A model generated the notes under the pieces. It was not told where the DNA came from. It saw nothing but the letters and a program-made list of their open reading frames with translations, and did not search any database. A stretch of 64,000 nucleotides of DNA from Chitinophaga silvatica (GTDB lineage: Bacteria > Bacteroidota > Bacteroidia > Chitinophagales > Chitinophagaceae): the NCBI RefSeq assembly GCF_003419895.1, contig NZ_QPMM01000009.1, positions 186,001-250,000 of the forward strand, read 5' to 3'. Below, in pieces: positions 60,286-64,000 of the stretch; within the stretch, counting starts at the first letter, position 1, and every line of letters begins with the position of its first letter. Position numbers and translations under genes: made by a program.

Positions 60286-62307
60286 ATGCAATACTCCTGG
60301 AAGAATATACCCCGGTATATTCGTTATGTGTTTGTTCAAACGCTTTACCTCTTCCTATTGATGGTGATGTTTAGGGCCATTTTTTACTTCTTCTTTTTTA
60401 AAACTACCGTAACCAACCATACAGCAATAGTAAAAGCCTGGAATTTTGGACTACGTTTTGATCTGCGTCTCACCCTCTATCTGATGGTGCCTTTATTACT
60501 CCTGGCCTTTATTAGCCGCAATAATTTCTTTACTTCCAGGCCTATACGCCGGGGAGTTACAATTTACCTCTCTATAATATATATAGTATTGCTATGGCTT
60601 TATGTGGTAGATCTGGGGCATTATGCTTATCTGGGCCAACGCCTCGATCCCTCCATTCTCCGGTTCTTTGCTAAAGGTGAAAGGGCGGATAATGCCAGAA
60701 TGGTTTGGCAAAGCTACCCTGTTCTCAGAGGCTCTGTTGGTATTATCATTTTTCTGTATCTGCTATATCTTCTCCAAAGGGCTACCTGGAGAAAGTTTGC
60801 CGCCCAACAACCTACCTATCTCCGTAACTGGCCATTTGTAGGATACGTTGTAACCATGATATTGCTTTTTGCTGCCGGTATCTATGGAAATGTTGCCTAT
60901 TTCCCACTTCGCTGGAGCCAGGCCATGTTTACCCGTGATAATGGAATCACCAGTCTGGGGCTGAACCCAGTCCTGTATTTTATCAGCAATTTCAGCGTAG
61001 ATAGCGATACTTTCGATACAAAATCTACCCAAAATTATTATCCGGCAATCTCCGAATATCTGCGGGTCGACTCGCCGGATGTTAATAAACTCAATTATAT
61101 CCGGGATGTACCTGCAGATTCTGCAAAGCCAAAATTAAATGTGGTATTGGTAATGCTTGAATCTACCGGGGCAGCAGTTACCAGTATGTATGGTAATCCT
61201 ATGCAAGCTACTCCTAATATGCAGCGACTGGCAGATAGCGGAATTCTTTTTAAAAACTTTTACGTTCCTGCCATTAGTACTGCCAAAACAGTATTTGCGG
61301 TACATACCGGACTTCCTGATATAACAAGTGTGAAAACTGCCAGCCGTCACCCTAAGATGCTGGATCAGCGTATTGTAATGGACCAGTTTAAAGGCTATGA
61401 AAAATTGTACCTTTTGGGAGGAAATACCAACTGGGCAAATATTCGTGCTGTTTTTACCAACAATATTGAAGGCATCCGGATTTATGAAGAAGGAATGTAT
61501 AAATCTGGCAAAGCCGATGTTTGGGGTGTATCAGATTATGATCTGATTACAGAAGCCAGTGAGATCTTCAAAAAAGAAAATGATACCAGAAAACCATTTA
61601 TAGCATTTCTGCAATTGGCCGATAATCATCCTCCCTATACTACTACCAGTGGAGCGGGCGATTTTAAGAAAGTAACAGAGAAAGACCTGGATATGAAGAA
61701 GTTTAAAGAATCCGGGTTTGTATCTGTAGATCAGTTCAATGCTTTGCGGTATGAAGATTATAACGTGGGTCACCTGATCGATCTGGCAAGGAAGAATGGG
61801 TATCTGGATAACACAATTTTTGTATTTTTTGGAGATCATAATTGCGTATTGGATCCTTATCATTTTATGCCGTTACCGGAATATGAACTGGCAACAGGGG
61901 GAGTGCATGTTACCGCTTTTATGTATAGTCCAAAACATATTGCTCCGGAGGTAATTGATTATCCGGTAAGTTTGCTGGATGTTTATCCTACAGTTGCAGG
62001 AATGGTAGGCATGCCATATAAAAATTATACCTTAGGTGTGAATATGTTTGATACAACCAGGGGCAACGATAGATATGTATTTATCCAATATATCCGTAAT
62101 CAGATGCCATATTACGCGATTATGGGGCCTAGATATCTGTATGAGGTGAACTATAGAACACATGCAAAAGCACTGTATGATCTGAAAGCGGATCCAATGA
62201 AAGATGTAAGTGCACAATTGCCAGATACAGCAAGGAGTCTCGATAGTCTTGCCAATGGTTTCTATGAAAGTACCCGGTATTTAATGTTTAATAATAAAAA
62301 GCAATAA
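60286..62307 (+). CDS. LTA-synthase-like membrane sulfatase/phosphoglycerol transferase
   Basis: 673 residues. About five transmembrane helices fill the first 215 residues (YLFLLMVMFRAIFYFFFF, LTLYLMVPLLLLAFI, YLSIIYIVLLWLYVVDL and others). A periplasmic sulfatase-fold domain follows (about 280-600) with metal ligand E292 (LVMLEST), candidate nucleophile T335 in STAKTVFAVH, and D517/H518 in VFFGDHNC. The layout is that of LtaS/OpgB-type phosphoglycerol or phosphoethanolamine transferases. Gram-negative bacteria lack lipoteichoic acid, so the acceptor is more likely a periplasmic glycan or lipid. First gene of a four-gene operon. Confidence 0.87.
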   Translation: MQYSWKNIPRYIRYVFVQTLYLFLLMVMFRAIFYFFFFKTTVTNHTAIVKAWNFGLRFDLRLTLYLMVPLLLLAFISRNNFFTSRPIRRGVTIYLSIIYIVLLWLYVVDLGHYAYLGQRLDPSILRFFAKGERADNARMVWQSYPVLRGSVGIIIFLYLLYLLQRATWRKFAAQQPTYLRNWPFVGYVVTMILLFAAGIYGNVAYFPLRWSQAMFTRDNGITSLGLNPVLYFISNFSVDSDTFDTKSTQNYYPAISEYLRVDSPDVNKLNYIRDVPADSAKPKLNVVLVMLESTGAAVTSMYGNPMQATPNMQRLADSGILFKNFYVPAISTAKTVFAVHTGLPDITSVKTASRHPKMLDQRIVMDQFKGYEKLYLLGGNTNWANIRAVFTNNIEGIRIYEEGMYKSGKADVWGVSDYDLITEASEIFKKENDTRKPFIAFLQLADNHPPYTTTSGAGDFKKVTEKDLDMKKFKESGFVSVDQFNALRYEDYNVGHLIDLARKNGYLDNTIFVFFGDHNCVLDPYHFMPLPEYELATGGVHVTAFMYSPKHIAPEVIDYPVSLLDVYPTVAGMVGMPYKNYTLGVNMFDTTRGNDRYVFIQYIRNQMPYYAIMGPRYLYEVNYRTHAKALYDLKADPMKDVSAQLPDTARSLDSLANGFYESTRYLMFNNKKQ

Positions 62308-62325
62308 GCACTACTGTTTATTACT

Positions 62326-63069
62326 ATGGAAATAGATAAAAACTGGTTTCAGGATTGGTTCAACTCACCTTATTATCAGTTGTTGTATAATAAGAGAGAT
62401 GAAAAGGAAGCGGCAGCATTTATTGATAAGCTGCTGGCATTTCTACATCCGGTTGCCGGTGCCACTATGCTGGATGTAGCCTGTGGGCGCGGCCGGCATG
62501 CAAGATACTTGGCCAGTAAAGGCTATGAGGTAACAGGAATTGATTTGTCTATAGAAAGCATCAATGCCGCCAGGAAGTTCGAAAATGATCATCTGAGCTT
62601 TTTTCAACACGATATGCGTTTGCCATTCCGGGTTAATTTCTTTGATATTGTATTCAATTTCTTTACCAGCTTTGGATATTTTGAATCGAAAAGAGATAAT
62701 GACAATGCGCTGCGTACTTTAAAAAATGCACTGAAGCCAGGTGGTAAACTGGTATTGGATTATCTCAATAGCCGGTATGTCGAATCGCATTTGGTTGCAC
62801 ACGAGATCCTGGAAAAGGAAGGAGTAGTGTTTGATATACATCGCGCATTGGTAAATAAAAAATTCCAGAAACAGATCAATATTCTGGATCAGACAAAAAT
62901 GCGTCGTTTAGTATTTACAGAAAGTGTAAATGCATTTACCAAACAGGATTTTGAAGAAATGTTTGCAAAACAGGGACTTCAAATCAATGAAATATTTGGT
63001 GATTACCATTTCAACAGCTTTGATGAAGAACGTTCACCCCGTTTAATCATTGTTGCTACAAAATTATAA
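62326..63069 (+). CDS. Class I SAM-dependent methyltransferase
   Basis: 247 residues. Motif I is MLDVACGRGRHARYLASKG, then VTGIDLSIESIN, FFQHDMRLPFRVNFFDIVFN and ALKPGGKLVLDYLNSRYVES. The family includes small-molecule and lipid methyltransferases; the substrate cannot be told. It sits 18 bp after the sulfatase gene and 2 bp before the PAP2 gene, so an envelope lipid role is possible. Confidence 0.88.
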   Translation: MEIDKNWFQDWFNSPYYQLLYNKRDEKEAAAFIDKLLAFLHPVAGATMLDVACGRGRHARYLASKGYEVTGIDLSIESINAARKFENDHLSFFQHDMRLPFRVNFFDIVFNFFTSFGYFESKRDNDNALRTLKNALKPGGKLVLDYLNSRYVESHLVAHEILEKEGVVFDIHRALVNKKFQKQINILDQTKMRRLVFTESVNAFTKQDFEEMFAKQGLQINEIFGDYHFNSFDEERSPRLIIVATKL

Positions 63070-63071
63070 TC

Positions 63072-63650
63072 ATGCTGGAAGCAATTTTAAAAGAAGATTT
63101 AAGATTATTTCTCCATATCAACGGGCAGTGGTACAATAGCGTATTTGATGTTATTTTCCCTTTTCTGCGTGAACCTATGGTCTGGGCTCCACTGTATTTA
63201 TTTCTGGCTTTGTTTGTGACCATAAACTATGGCTGGAAGGGAGTATTCTGGATTGCATTTTTTCTTATATGTTTTGCATTGGCAGATCAAAGCAGCTTAT
63301 TTTTGAAAAGCGCGGTAGGTAGAATCAGGCCCTGCAGGGATCCAATCATTTCCCATTATACACGTGTTCTGGTGGTATATTGCCCGCGTAGTGGCAGCTT
63401 TACCTCTAACCACGCCGCTAACCATTTCGCTTTAGCTACTTTTTGTTTCATAACTTTAAAGTCATCATTCCACCGCTACACCTGGCTCTTCTTCCTTTGG
63501 GCAGCGCTTATAGGTTATGCACAGATATATGTTGGAGTGCATTATCCATTAGACGTGGTAGGTGGAGCAGTTGTAGGGGCACTGATTGGAATGTTGGCAG
63601 GTAGCTTTTTTCAGCGCCGTATTAGATTGGAGCAGCAATTGGTATCATGA
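63072..63650 (+). CDS. PAP2-family membrane phosphatase
   Basis: 192 residues with about five helices. The three phosphatase motifs are present: KSAVGRIRP (motif 1), SGSFTSNHAANHFA (motif 2 with the catalytic His) and YVGVHYPLDVVGG (motif 3). The start (INGQWYNSVFDVIFPFL) is typical of bacterial PAP2 proteins. Likely substrates are undecaprenyl pyrophosphate or phosphatidic acid on the periplasmic face. Overlaps the ZIP gene by 4 bp (ATGA). Confidence 0.92.
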   Translation: MLEAILKEDLRLFLHINGQWYNSVFDVIFPFLREPMVWAPLYLFLALFVTINYGWKGVFWIAFFLICFALADQSSLFLKSAVGRIRPCRDPIISHYTRVLVVYCPRSGSFTSNHAANHFALATFCFITLKSSFHRYTWLFFLWAALIGYAQIYVGVHYPLDVVGGAVVGALIGMLAGSFFQRRIRLEQQLVS

Positions 63651-64000
63651 ATTGGACATATCTCATATTGATTTTAGTGGCTACTATTACTGGTGGGGTA
63701 ATTCCCATGACAGTAAGAAGAGTCAGTGAAAATTTCTCTATTTACCTCCTTGCCTTTACAGGTGCATTTCTGTTTGGTGTAGTGATTATGCACTTATTGC
63801 CTGAAGTTTATCATGAACTGGGGCATCAGGCAGGGGTATATATTGTACTCGGATTTTTTCTGCAGGTGTTTCTGCAACAATTATCTCACGGTATGGAACA
63901 TGGACATACACATATACCGGGAGAACATCATCATCATATTGCTGTAACACCGCTGTTACTGGGGCTTTCTATCCATGCTTTTATGGAAGGGTTGCCATTG
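63647..64000 (+). CDS. ZIP-family metal transporter (3' end outside window)
   Basis: The frame is open from ATG 63647, inside the PAP2 stop codon, to the last base (118 residues seen). MNWTYLILILVATITGGVIP is the first helix. LLAFTGAFLFGVVIMHLLPE is the typical ZIP helix with the HxxPE metal motif. A histidine-rich variable loop follows (HGMEHGHTHIPGEHHHH), then LLLGLSIHAFMEGLPL, which matches the metal-binding helix IV (HxxxEG). It probably imports zinc or related divalent metals. Truncated by the window end. Confidence 0.9.
   Translation, partial: MNWTYLILILVATITGGVIPMTVRRVSENFSIYLLAFTGAFLFGVVIMHLLPEVYHELGHQAGVYIVLGFFLQVFLQQLSHGMEHGHTHIPGEHHHHIAVTPLLLGLSIHAFMEGLPL

Noticed and set aside
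1..64000. CRISPR arrays, complete insertion sequences, prophage or integron structures
   Set aside because: No regularly spaced direct repeats, transposase, integrase or phage structural gene was seen; the only repeats are the palindromic families A and B.

Overview
The window is chromosomal DNA from a member of the Bacteroidota, most probably the Chitinophagaceae (Chitinophaga-like). The support is a SusC/SusD pair with an STN domain, a FecI-type sigma factor and a FecR anti-sigma factor, lineage-typical families (DUF6443 RHS proteins, DUF4270, DUF4907, DUF4369 thioredoxins, LytS/LytTR pairs), signal-peptidase-II lipoproteins, few Shine-Dalgarno sites, and promoters of the TTTG / TAnnTTTG type.

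Layout. 1-465 is the end of an apparent MFS transporter gene. A tRNA-Gln(CTG) follows, then a visibly AT-rich RHS toxin module (837-9260): a large secreted RHS-type protein, a DUF6443/RHS-core protein whose variable tip is a T7-lysozyme-like N-acetylmuramoyl-L-alanine amidase, and an overlapping four-helix membrane protein that is the likely immunity protein. After a collagen-like lipoprotein and two unassigned genes comes 12333-20941: FecI sigma, FecR anti-sigma, STN-SusC, SusD, an exported cyanophycinase with every substrate-binding residue I could check, and an exported plant-type isoaspartyl peptidase. This reads as a utilization locus for cyanophycin or another isoaspartyl polymer, built like a glycan utilization locus but with no glycosidase. 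An NPP-type phosphodiesterase, an SOS-like cassette (umuD, an unknown gene and an SRAP protein, but no umuC) and an S41 peptidase follow.

25923-40500 holds all histidine and tryptophan biosynthesis genes in an interleaved order: hisL-hisGDCB, a long hairpin element, trpL-trpEGDCFBA, then hisH, a GNAT-hisA fusion, hisF and hisIE. Both halves start with a readable ribosome-mediated attenuator: a leader peptide with six His codons before hisG, and one with three tandem Trp codons before trpE. Pause, antiterminator and terminator pairings can be drawn for both. The last four his genes lie downstream of the trp attenuator with no visible promoter of their own.

The remainder is mostly housekeeping and envelope genes: two tandem TlpA-like thioredoxins, a BlaI/BlaR-type regulator pair with two clear dyad operators, a peroxiredoxin and a DsbA-like protein, a GH1 glycosidase, a DUF4270/barrel/Kelch/DUF4907 group, a LytS/LytTR two-component pair, a methyltransferase, a cysteine desulfurase, phosphoglucosamine mutase, and an operon of an LTA-synthase-like sulfatase, a methyltransferase, a PAP2 phosphatase and a ZIP transporter cut by the window end.

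Two families of non-coding palindromic repeats stand out. Family A consists of three hairpins of roughly 190-210 bp, each starting right after a stop codon (30462, 42944, 58533). Their arm sequences differ between copies but remain self-complementary within each copy. Family B (55815-56286) is a nest of GC-rich inverted repeats around a GGGGCAAGCCC-type core.
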